A stretch of 9,619 nt of DNA from Vescimonas cirricatena (GCF_020687045.1 NZ_JAJEPW010000083.1:1-9619), one strand, 5' to 3'. Positions 1 through 6,036 are shown, counted from the first letter of the stretch. Program-made: numbers and translations. Notes: generated from the sequence alone by a model not told the origin.

Positions 1-12
1 AAGCGACTCTAA

Positions 13-370
13 TCATGGAATAACACTAAAAGAAGCGAAATCCAATTTCTCGTCCACCATCTGGTGATAGCCCTTGGCCATAAACGCCAGGTCAGAGGCG
101 ATGGCGATATAGGACGCGCCCAGGTCCCGGTATTTCCGGGCGGCCTCCGTGGTGCCCACGAAGATACCGAAGGGCTTTTCGTTTGCGTTGCAGGTATCAA
201 TGACCTGCCGCACCACCTGCTGGACCTCCGGATGGGCCGGATCCCCGGGATGTCCCAGAGACTGGCTGATGTCCATAGGGCCGGTGAACAGCACGTCAAT
301 ATCCTCCCGGCGGCACAGCTCCTCCGTGTGGGCGGCGGCGCAGCTTTTCCTTCAGCTCCCGGGCAATCAT
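13..370 (-). pseudogene. HpcH/HpaI-family aldolase, internally deleted and out of frame
   Basis: Class II pyruvate aldolases of this family cleave 2-keto-hydroxy acids to pyruvate plus an aldehyde using a divalent metal. The true start is ATG 370-368: it overlaps the cupin stop as ATGA and has GGAGGAG upstream. The first residues, MIARELKEKLR, fit the usual family N terminus. This frame is then lost near 331-343, and the family sequence resumes in another frame at about 336, with EDIDVLFTGPMDISQSLG and then HPEV, running to the stop at 13-15. That second frame has a stop at 352-354, so it cannot start by itself. Only about 125 residues remain of the family's roughly 250-265. The lost middle should hold the catalytic His and Arg and a metal-binding Glu; the DVLFTGP region near the second metal ligand is kept. 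Family assignment is firm. Whether the deletion is biological or an artefact is not known. A product, if any, would be inactive. Confidence 0.8.
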
Positions 371-702
371 TTGACGTACTCCTCCCGTTTGGGGGTAAAG
401 ATATCGAAGTTCACCAGAACCTCATCGCCCACCACCTCGGCATAGTGCATCAGATTGGGAGGGATCACCAGCATGCCGCCGGGAGTCAGACGGAACACCT
501 GGTCCTCGATGTGGTAGTCGCACACGCCGGCGGCGATGTAAGCGATCTGCTCATAGGGATGCTTGTGGGGCCGGGGCTCATGGTGGGGCTGCAGCTCGTT
601 CATGGCGAAGGTAGCGCCCTCGCCGGTGAAGGCCTTGCGGCGCACGCCGGGGCGCACCTCGGTCCAGGGCAGGTCCGCCCAGTTGGCACAATTGTAAATC
701 AT
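367..702 (-). CDS. Small single-domain cupin protein
   Basis: A 111-aa single-domain cupin, second gene of the minus-strand operon. The first cupin motif is visible as PHKHPYEQIAYIAAG, with likely metal ligands His46, His48 and Glu51. The second is GGMLVIPPNLMHY, with His86. The length is normal for a one-domain cupin and nothing seems missing. AGGAGG lies a normal distance before the ATG at 702-700. It follows the hydrolase gene after 37 bases and overlaps the aldolase start by 4 bases (ATGA), so translation of the two is probably coupled. Small cupins in sugar-acid or aromatic-acid operons act as isomerases, dioxygenases or binding proteins; the sequence alone does not say which. The conserved His/Glu set suggests a metal enzyme. 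No signal peptide, so cytoplasmic. Confidence 0.88.
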   Translation of the reverse strand: MIYNCANWADLPWTEVRPGVRRKAFTGEGATFAMNELQPHHEPRPHKHPYEQIAYIAAGVCDYHIEDQVFRLTPGGMLVIPPNLMHYAEVVGDEVLVNFDIFTPKREEYVK

Positions 703-739
703 AACAGGTTCCTCCTTGATAAAATGTTCGTCCGGCCGG

Positions 740-1546
740 TCAGCGGGTCTCCAGGCCCAGCAGCCAGGCGGGATTGTGATAGGTCATGACCTCCATCTGC
801 TCCTGGGTGAGGCCGCAGGCCTCCTGCAGCATGGAGATGAAGCGCAGCAGACCCTGAACGGGGCTGCCGTTGCCGTTCTGGCCATAGTCGGAGTCCGCCA
901 CGATCTTGTCCAGACCCACGGCGGCCACGATGTTCCGGGCCTCCTCGATCTCGTTGGAGTGGAACTTGGAATCCGGCACAAAGGCCACGGCGTTCAGCTC
1001 AATATAGGCCCCCAGGCGGCTCCAGGCCACCATATCCTCCAGAGAAGCGCCGATCATATAGTGGGGATGGTTCACCAGAATGCGCTGCACGCCCCGCTCC
1101 ACGGCGGCATGGATCAGCGCGTCGATCTCGTCCCGGCTGCCGTGGCCGGTGGCCAGGATCACGTCGGGATGAGCCGCCAGATAGTCCAGCACCTCCAGCA
1201 CCTGGGGCTGCAGGCTGCCGTCCTCCTGCAAGTACATGATGGGCTTTTCCGCCACGCTCATGCCCTTGCTGGCGGGGAAGGCCACGCCCTTGCCGGAGTG
1301 CATGATCTTGTGCCGCAGGGCGGACACCGTGGGCATCCACACCAGCTTTGCGCCCATGGCCACGGCGGCGTCCACCGCTTTCAGATTGATGCCGCCCACG
1401 GAGTTGTTCAGGGCGATGCCGCCGAACACCCGGCAGCTGCCGTCGCCCACATACTTTTCGGCGATATAGGCCGAGAGCATGGTGGGGCAGTAGTGGTCCT
1501 TCACCACAAAGGCGGAGAAGTGGTGCTGCTGGGCCTCCAGCAGCAT
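740..1546 (-). pseudogene. DUF6282-type metal-dependent hydrolase (amidohydrolase-like), 5' end missing
   Basis: The 268 residues from the first ATG match the body of DUF6282 proteins, TIM-barrel hydrolases related to amidohydrolases. Visible landmarks are VVKDH (Lys16, His18), GGIALNNSVGG, KLVWMPT, ATGHGS (His135), VNHPHY (His160, His162) and VADSDYGQ (Asp218, Asp220). Family members normally begin about 25 residues earlier with a D-x-H-x-H metal-binding strand, which is absent. The ATG at 1546-1544 has no ribosome binding site. The frame upstream is unrelated to the family and stops at 1577-1579. Homology therefore begins abruptly at the edge of the AT-richer module to the right, and the 5' end and promoter were probably lost there. 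It heads the operon with the cupin and aldolase. Without the HxH pair a metal enzyme should be inactive. The substrate is unknown. Confidence 0.72.
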
Positions 1547-1615
1547 TTGATGAGCTATTGGAAAACAACCGCCGTTTCAAGGAAAGCTCTTTGACGGAAA
1601 GCTCCACCTGAAATG

Positions 1616-1652
1616 AAAAGAGCCGCTTACTCCGATTGGGAATAAGCGGCTC
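1616..1652 (-). terminator. Rho-independent terminator of the 59-aa gene
   Basis: Perfect 10-bp inverted repeat, GAGCCGCTTA at 1620-1629 and TAAGCGGCTC at 1643-1652, with a 13-base loop. On the minus strand it is followed by TTTT (1619-1616), and it begins 9 bases after the stop of the 59-aa gene. It also separates the hydrolase operon from any promoter to its right. Confidence 0.85.
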
Positions 1653-1661
1653 GAACTCTAT

Positions 1662-1841
1662 TCAGATGTATACGACCTTCAGCTTTTTTCGCTTTGCGCC
1701 GGTCAGCTTCACCAGCAAATCGTCAACGGCATCCGTGTATTTGCCTTGACGGATAAGCGCGTTTTTCAGGTCTATGAGGGATTTGATAACCTCCGACCGT
1801 TCCTGCTCGGTCAGATAGATATGATACTTCTGTTCTTTCAT
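1662..1841 (-). CDS. 59-aa small basic protein of unknown function, Clostridia type
   Basis: Starts at ATG 1841-1839 with a perfect AGGAGG at 1851-1856 (9-base spacing); a longer reading to 1979 lacks these signals. The protein has a YHIYLTEQERSEV start, a helical middle (IKSLIDLKNALIRQGKY), an acidic TDAVDDLL stretch and a basic tail, GAKRKKLKVVYI. It resembles small unannotated proteins that I recall as common in gut Clostridia, often in accessory DNA; I cannot name a Pfam family. The start-to-terminator layout, two upstream promoters and a terminator make it a complete single-gene transcription unit. Size and charge would suit a nucleic-acid-binding or partner-binding protein, but that is a guess. 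It sits in DNA visibly richer in A and T than its neighbours, and the hydrolase gene is broken at the module's left edge, which suggests it arrived by insertion. Confidence 0.85.
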   Translation of the reverse strand: MKEQKYHIYLTEQERSEVIKSLIDLKNALIRQGKYTDAVDDLLVKLTGAKRKKLKVVYI

Positions 1842-1865
1842 TGTCCGGCACCTCCTGACGCTTCC

Positions 1866-1894
1866 ATTATACTCCGGCAGTTGCAAAAACGCAA
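1866..1894 (-). promoter_or_regulatory. Proximal promoter of the 59-aa gene
   Basis: Reading the minus strand: TTGCGT (1894-1889), a 17-base spacer, then a perfect TATAAT (1871-1866). It lies about 25 bases before the start codon, giving a very short leader with the AGGAGG in it. Confidence 0.6.
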
Positions 1895-1901
1895 AGATGC
1901 G

Positions 1902-1929
1902 ATTATACCATATATGCGGATAGCAACAA
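1902..1929 (-). promoter_or_regulatory. Distal promoter of the 59-aa gene
   Basis: On the minus strand: TTGTTG (1929-1924), a 16-base spacer, then extended TGG-TATAAT (1907-1902). The -35 lies inside the right arm of the 1922-1962 hairpin, as read on the minus strand, and the -10 overlaps the stop of the possible 39-aa ORF. Two promoters in tandem may drive the 59-aa gene. Confidence 0.55.
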
Positions 1930-2022
1930 GGCTCCAACCTTGCCGGTTGAAGCCCTGTTGCTGCCTTTGCGAATGCCACTTTTCTGTTCGTTTGAAATTA
2001 TCGCCTTAGTGGGCTGTGCCAT
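1903..2022 (-). CDS. Possible 39-aa leader ORF
   Basis: ATG at 2022-2020, preceded by AGGGAG at an 8-base spacing, opens a 39-codon frame beginning MAQPTKAIISNEQKSGIRKG, very rich in Lys, Arg, Ser and Asn, and ending LLLSAYMV. The 18-bp hairpin at 1922-1962 lies wholly inside it and its stop overlaps the -10 of the distal promoter. It could be a translated leader peptide acting on the 59-aa gene. It could also be a chance frame. I do not recognise a family. Support is only the ribosome binding site and position. Confidence 0.35.
   Translation of the reverse strand: MAQPTKAIISNEQKSGIRKGSNRASTGKVGALLLSAYMV
1922..1962 (-). repeat. 18-bp hairpin that pairs fully only as minus-strand RNA
   Basis: Arms 1922-1939 and 1945-1962 with a 5-base loop. 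As plus-strand sequence two positions mismatch (1929/1955 and 1934/1950). As minus-strand RNA both become G-U wobbles, so all 18 positions pair. No U-run follows, so it is not an ordinary terminator. It may be a structured leader, a processing site or a repeat of the inserted module. Confidence 0.6.
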
Positions 2023-2068
2023 TGTGCAGACTCCCTACTTGACCGGTGTACTTGTTGTAAAATTTTTC

Positions 2069-2719
2069 TTATTTCTGGGAGAGCGGAAGGAAGCCGCTGC
2101 CCTGGGTGCGGATCTCCCGCAGATAGTTGTACAGGGTGGCCTGTGAAATGTCCAGCAGCTCGCAGACCTGGGGCACCGAGTCCTTCAGCTGGAACACGCC
2201 CTTCTCCTCCAGCTTGCGTAGGATCCGCAGCTTGACCTCTTTGGAGCCCAGGGCCGAGGGCTTGCCCACGGTTTTGATGATGTCGGCGATGACCAGCTTG
2301 GAATAGTCGGCGATGGTCAGGTCGGAGCCTATGGCCTCCGGCGAGTCGAAGGGCATCACGTTCATCAGCGAGTCCAGCATCTTCTTGGCCTGGTCCAGGG
2401 CCGTCAGGTTCACCGTGAAGCACAGCATGGCCTCATACGCCCCGTTTTCGTCAAAGAACATCATGGTGGTGGACTTATGCAGCTCGCCGTTGTTCTTCCG
2501 GGTCAGGCGCACCACCGTGCCGTTGTTGGCCCGGGTCTCGTCCTCGAAATATTTGAACACGCTCTCCTCCATCTGCTGGCCCTGTTCCCGGCCGGAGATG
2601 TGCCCGTTGGCGATATAGGCGATGCGGTGGTCGCCGTCGTGCACCACGGCCTCGCAGGTTTCGCCCAGCGACAGCGCAATGCCCTTGGCGATCTGAATCA
2701 GTCTGTTTACCATATCCAT
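2069..2719 (-). CDS. YheO/DauR-family transcriptional regulator (PAS-like sensor plus HTH)
   Basis: A 216-aa cytoplasmic regulator. Residues 1 to about 115 form the YheO-type PAS-like sensor: CEAVVHDG near 22, IANGHISGRE near 37-46, and GEL-KSTTMMFFDENGAYEAMLCF near 78-101. Residues about 165-205 are the C-terminal helix-turn-helix: RKLEEKGVFQLKD, then VPQVCELLDISQATLYNYLREI. The length is typical and nothing is missing. I chose ATG 2719-2717, after a GAAGG at about 10 bases; an upstream extension would run through its own promoter. It has a good sigma-A promoter and is not part of the ior unit, which ends in a terminator. In E. coli the relative DauR controls D-amino-acid catabolism. Here it lies between the ior genes and the hydrolase-cupin-aldolase operon, either of which could be its target. 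The ligand is unknown. Confidence 0.88.
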   Translation of the reverse strand: MDMVNRLIQIAKGIALSLGETCEAVVHDGDHRIAYIANGHISGREQGQQMEESVFKYFEDETRANNGTVVRLTRKNNGELHKSTTMMFFDENGAYEAMLCFTVNLTALDQAKKMLDSLMNVMPFDSPEAIGSDLTIADYSKLVIADIIKTVGKPSALGSKEVKLRILRKLEEKGVFQLKDSVPQVCELLDISQATLYNYLREIRTQGSGFLPLSQK

Positions 2720-2756
2720 GGAGGGGTTCCCTTCTCTTTGAAAAATTCTTACAAGT

Positions 2757-2785
2757 ATTATACCATATCCGGATGAAAATTCCAA
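2757..2785 (-). promoter_or_regulatory. Promoter of the YheO/DauR-type regulator
   Basis: On the minus strand: TTGGAA (2785-2780), 17-base spacer, extended TGG-TATAAT (2762-2757). Spacing is ideal and the -10 is perfect. It leaves a leader of about 30 bases before the ATG at 2719. Confidence 0.75.
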
Positions 2786-2815
2786 CATTTCCCCATGTAA
2801 AATTTCGCCGCGCAA

Positions 2816-2848
2816 ATGCGCACCCGGCGTGGAGGGCCGGGTGCGCAT
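2816..2848. terminator. Perfect 13-bp hairpin, possible second terminator after iorB
   Basis: ATGCGCACCCGGC at 2816-2828 pairs perfectly with GCCGGGTGCGCAT at 2836-2848 around a 7-base loop. It lies between the iorB terminator and the regulator promoter. On the minus strand only TTT follows, so it would be a weak terminator; it may back up the first one or insulate the regulator promoter. Confidence 0.5.
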
Positions 2849-2897
2849 CTGCATGGTATGGGAAAAATGAGGAAGAAAATGTGCGGTATAAGGAGAG

Positions 2898-2933
2898 AAA
2901 GCGCCGGGGAGTGGAAAGGCGTCTCCCCGGCGC
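2898..2933 (-). terminator. Rho-independent terminator of the ior operon
   Basis: GCGCCGGGGAG at 2901-2911 pairs perfectly with CTCCCCGGCGC at 2923-2933 (11 bp). On the minus strand the stem is followed by TTTCTCTCCTT. It begins 10 bases after the iorB stop. Confidence 0.8.
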
Positions 2934-2942
2934 GTGATAAGG

Positions 2943-3521
2943 TCAGACGCTCTGCAGACCCACCTGATAGGCCTTCAGGTTGGCCTCCAGGAATTTGGCG
3001 GGCACCTTCCTGCGGATCAGGGCCGTCCAGTCATACTGCTCCAGGCCCAGCTTCTTCACCAGAGCCCCCAGCAGGATGATGCTGGCCACGCGGATGGTGC
3101 CCAGCTGCTGGGCCAGCTCCGTGGCCCGGATGGGGCACACATGCTCCACCGTCTGCTGCAGCTGCTCAATGGCATCGTGGGGATAGGAGGCCTTGCCCAT
3201 TTTCACGGGGATGGGCAGGATCTCGTTGTCGTTGACGATCAGGGTGCCGCCGGCCTTCAGCAGCTTCAGCCAGCGCAGGGCCTCGATCTTCTCAAAGGCC
3301 ACCACCACGTCGGCCTCGCCGTCGGCGATGATGGGGGCGTACACGGCCTGGCCATACTTGACCATGCAGTTGACGCTGCCGCCCCGCTGGGACAGGCCGT
3401 GCTGCTCGTTTTTTTTCACGTCGAAGCCCAGGTCCACCAGGCCCTCGATGAGGATATCAGAGGTCAGAACGGTGCCCTGACCGCCCACGCCCACAATGGC
3501 GATGGATCTCGTGTTGGACAT
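2943..3521 (-). CDS. iorB: Indolepyruvate ferredoxin oxidoreductase, beta subunit
   Basis: 192 aa, the gamma-type domain of 2-ketoacid:ferredoxin oxidoreductases. With IorA it converts aryl or branched 2-ketoacids and CoA to acyl-CoA and CO2, reducing ferredoxin in the cytoplasm. Landmarks are SIAIVGVGGQGTVLTS (residues 6-21), the glycine-rich start of the fold; KKNEQHGLSQRGGSVN (37-51), highly typical of IorB; and ADVVVAFEKIEALRW (70-84). Length is normal. The start is ATG 3521-3519, one base after the iorA stop, with AGGAGG inside the 3' end of iorA, so translation is tightly coupled; a longer frame to 3620 overlaps iorA and has no support. A terminator follows. The gene is intact although its partner iorA has lost its 5' end. 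Confidence 0.93.
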   Translation of the reverse strand: MSNTRSIAIVGVGGQGTVLTSDILIEGLVDLGFDVKKNEQHGLSQRGGSVNCMVKYGQAVYAPIIADGEADVVVAFEKIEALRWLKLLKAGGTLIVNDNEILPIPVKMGKASYPHDAIEQLQQTVEHVCPIRATELAQQLGTIRVASIILLGALVKKLGLEQYDWTALIRRKVPAKFLEANLKAYQVGLQSV

Positions 3522-3522
3522 A

Positions 3523-5082
3523 TCACTCGCCCTCCTTCTCAATGGCGCCGAAGGGGCAGATCTGCTGGCAGATGGTGCACCCGTTGCAGTCCTCGGTGGA
3601 AATGGACACGCCGTTTTCACCCACCGTCAGGGCGGGGCAGGCGGTCTTGTTGATGCACACCTTGCAGCTGCGGCACTTGTCGGCGTTGACGCGGCAGTGC
3701 TGGCCCTTGCGGTGGGCGATAACGCTCTTGAGCAGGGCGCAGGGCTGGCGCACGATGACCACAAACAGGTCCTCGGCCTCATAGGCCTCCTTCACCACGG
3801 CGGCGGTGGCCTTCAGGTCATAGGGGTCCACGGTGCGCACGTTCTCCGGCTTCACGCCGCAGCCCAGCACCAGGGTCTTGATGTCCACGGCGGTGGTAAC
3901 GTCCTTCATCAGGGTCACGCCGGTGACGGGGTTGTCCTGGTGGCCGGTCATGCCGGTGGTGCTGTTGTCCAGGATGAAGATGCTGGTCTTTGCGCCGTTA
4001 TACACGGCGTTGATCAGGCCCGTAATGCCGGAGTGGAAGAAGGTGGAGTCGCCGATAAAGGAGAATACCTTCAGACCCCGCTGGGCAAAGCGCTCCACCC
4101 GCTCGAAGCCGTGACCGGCGGTGATGCTGCCGCCCATGTCGATCTGGGTGTGGGTCACGCTGAAGGGAGGGTTGATGTTCAGGGCATAGCAGCCGATGTC
4201 GCCGGTGGCCACGATCTTGCCGTTATACTTGCTGATCTCGTGATAGATGCCCCGGTGCGGACAGCCTGCGCAGAAGCTGGCCGGGCGCACCGGCGCCTGA
4301 ACGGGAGCCTCATAGGCGGCGCTGACGCCGGGCAGGCCCAGAGCCCGCCGGATGATGTCGGCGGAATACTCCAGATACAGGGGCAGAACCGCCTTGCCGG
4401 TGCACTCGATGCCCAGACCCCGGACATAGTCCTCGATAAACGGGTCCAGCTCCTCCAGAACATAGAGCTTGTCCACCTGGGCGGCAAACTCCCGGATCTT
4501 GCGGTCGGGCATGGGATAGGTGAAGCCCAGCTTCAGATAGGAAGCGCCGTCGCCGAACACCTCCCGGGCGTACTGATAGCAGATACCGGCGCAGATCACG
4601 CCGATCTTGGTGTCGTGCAGCTCCACACGGTTCAGGTCCGTCTCGTTGGAGAACTCCTGCAGCCGCACCAGCCGCTCCTCCACGGTCTTGTGCTTGTTCC
4701 GGGCCAGGGCGGGGATGTTGGTGTTTTTCATGATGTCCCGCTCATAGTGCTTCACGGGAACCTCCACCCGGTCCTCCAGGGTGACGATGCTGCTGCCGTG
4801 GTTTACCCGGACGGTAGTGCGCAGCATGAAGGGGGTGTCGAACTGCTCGGACAGCTCAAAGGCCCGCTTGGTGAAGTCCTTGCACTCCTGGCTGTCGGCA
4901 GGCTCCAGCATGGGCATCTTCATGTGGGGGGCGAAATGACGGCTGTCGGGCTCGGTGCCGGAGCTGTTCATGCCGGGGTCGTCGGCGCAGACATACACCA
5001 GGCCGCCGGTGGCGCCGATATACACGGAGGGGAACACCGCGTCGGAGGCCACGTTCATGCCGAAGTGCTTCATGGCCGCCAT
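3523..5082 (-). pseudogene. iorA: Indolepyruvate ferredoxin oxidoreductase, alpha subunit, 5'-truncated
   Basis: 519 residues remain from the first in-frame ATG. They run from AMAAMKHFGMNVASD, normally about 80-100 residues into IorA, through SADDPGM-like CADDPGMNSS (32-41), FCAGCPHRG (270-278), the thiamine diphosphate motif GDS (344-346) to DN (372-373), and a C-terminal ferredoxin domain with two CxxCxxC sets (Cys470/473/476/482 and 499/502/505/509). The missing start is the domain that holds the YPGTPSTE-type segment with the glutamate needed to activate thiamine diphosphate. The family frame continues a few codons beyond the ATG and then breaks at 5082-5090, where it meets buk on the opposite strand; a stop follows at 5116-5118. 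No promoter or ribosome binding site survives. Product assignment is certain; function as it stands is unlikely. A misassembly is possible. Confidence 0.88.
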
Positions 5083-5446
5083 GGCCCGGGTATCCGGCCA
5101 CCCGCTGCTGCCCCGCTATGGCCGCACCCACACCCTGAACCACAAGCGGGTGGCCCGCACCGTGGCCCAGGAGCTGCAGCCCTTCGCCAACGTGCTGGAC
5201 CAGGCGGACTACCGCGCCGGGGTCATTGCCCGCTGCCTGGAGCAGGCCGGGCTCAGCGGCCAGGTGGACGCCATCGTCCTCACAGGCGGCGTCATCTATT
5301 CCCAGGCCTTCCGGCAGCTGCTGCTCTCCCGCATCTCCTATCTGGGCCGGGTGATCTGCAAGCCCGGCGAGGAGGAGATGGACAGCCTGGCCTATTACCT
5401 CAACGCCGTCCTCACCGGCGAGCTCCAGCCCAAGGAATATAACTGA
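5081..5446 (+). pseudogene. buk: Butyrate kinase remnant (5' end and middle deleted)
   Basis: Butyrate kinase turns butyryl-phosphate and ADP into butyrate and ATP. Two blocks survive in one frame. The first, ARVSGHPLLPRYGRTHTLNH then KRVARTVAQELQ, matches the family's middle (usually ARISG-P followed by HALN and VARR-A-E). The second, GQVDAIVLTGGVIYSQ to KPGEEEMDSLAYYLNAVLTG, is the C-terminal end, including the VDAI-LTGG signature and the PGE-EM-AL motif. Missing are the first half with the NPGSTSTK start and the glycine-rich HMGGGIS and DGEGPF region between the blocks; the internal joint falls near 5170-5195. About 120 residues of roughly 355 remain. The left edge is the joint with iorA at 5082-5090. 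It is followed after 35 bases by ptb, so buk and ptb formed an operon in the order buk-ptb, the reverse of the classic ptb-buk. Confidence 0.83.
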
Positions 5447-5481
5447 TTACATCATTACATATAAGAAAGGAACCTCCCGCT

Positions 5482-5963
5482 ATGGAACAGATCCGCAATT
5501 TTGACCAGCTGCTGCAGGCAGCCCTGGCCCACGGCCGCAAGGGCATCGCCGTGGCCCGGGCCCTGGGCATCGAGACCCCCAAGGCCGCCTGCCTGGCCGC
5601 CGTGGAAACGGTGAACCCCAAGATGCAGGCCACCGTGGACGCCGCCTGCCTGTGCAAGATGGCGGACCGGGGGGCCTTCCCCGGGGCCGTGGTGGAGGGC
5701 CCCTGGCCATGGACAACATCCTCTCCGCCGAGGCTGCCAGGAAAAAGGGCATCGACTCCCCGGTGCCCGGCCATGCCGACATCATCCTGGCCCCGTCCAT
5801 CGAGGTGGCCAACACCTTCTCCAAGACCCTGAACTATCTGATGCACTCCTCCAACGCCGGCATCGTTATGGGAGCCGCCGCCCCCATCATCCTGCCCTCC
5901 CGGGCCAGCGACCCGGCGTCCAAGTATGCCTCCCTGGCCATGGGCGTGCTGCTGGCCAAGTAA
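5482..5963 (+). pseudogene. ptb: Phosphate butyryltransferase remnant (internal deletion plus frameshift)
   Basis: Ptb exchanges CoA for phosphate on butyryl-CoA, supplying butyrate kinase. ATG 5482 follows AAGGA. The N terminus, FDQLLQAALAHGRKGIAVA, is joined in frame to ALGIETPKAACLAAVETVNP, which belongs more than 100 residues further on; the joint contains GTGGCCCGGG at 5551-5560. The family sequence continues with KMQATVDAACLCKMADRG and AVVEGP, then one base is missing in the C-run at 5700-5703, and LAMDNILSAEAARKKGI resumes in the next frame to NAGIVMGAAAPIILPSRASD and the stop at 5961-5963. The C-terminal part is closer to Ptb than to acetate Pta, in line with the neighbouring buk. About 160 codons remain of roughly 300. 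With both lesions no active enzyme can be made. The single-base loss is typical of either a homopolymer sequencing error or a real pseudogene. Confidence 0.83.
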
Positions 5964-5991
5964 AAATTCCGCAAAGACCCACTCACAGACG

Positions 5992-6036
5992 CAGAGCACC
6001 CCCGGGGCATCGCCCCGGGGGTGCTCTGTATTTTTG
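5992..6036 (+). terminator. Strong rho-independent terminator after ptb
   Basis: A perfect 17-bp inverted repeat, arms 5992-6008 and 6012-6028, with a 3-base ATC loop and TATTTTTG following on the plus strand. It ends the buk-ptb unit. The left arm starts 28 bases after the ptb stop. On the minus strand there is no T-run, so it is probably one-directional. Confidence 0.88.

Noticed and set aside
716..1594. A plus-strand open frame across the hydrolase gene
   Set aside because: Antisense shadow; the minus strand carries the hydrolase motifs, and the plus-strand translation is His/Gly/Val-rich with no family likeness.
1662..1979. A 105-aa version of the small minus-strand gene
   Set aside because: The extra N-terminal part reads through promoters and the hairpin; the ATG at 1841 has a perfect AGGAGG.
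3496..5442. A plus-strand open frame of about 648 codons
   Set aside because: It lies antisense to iorB and iorA, which show unmistakable family motifs, and its translation is low-complexity Gly/Ala/His-rich, the usual shadow of GC-rich coding DNA.
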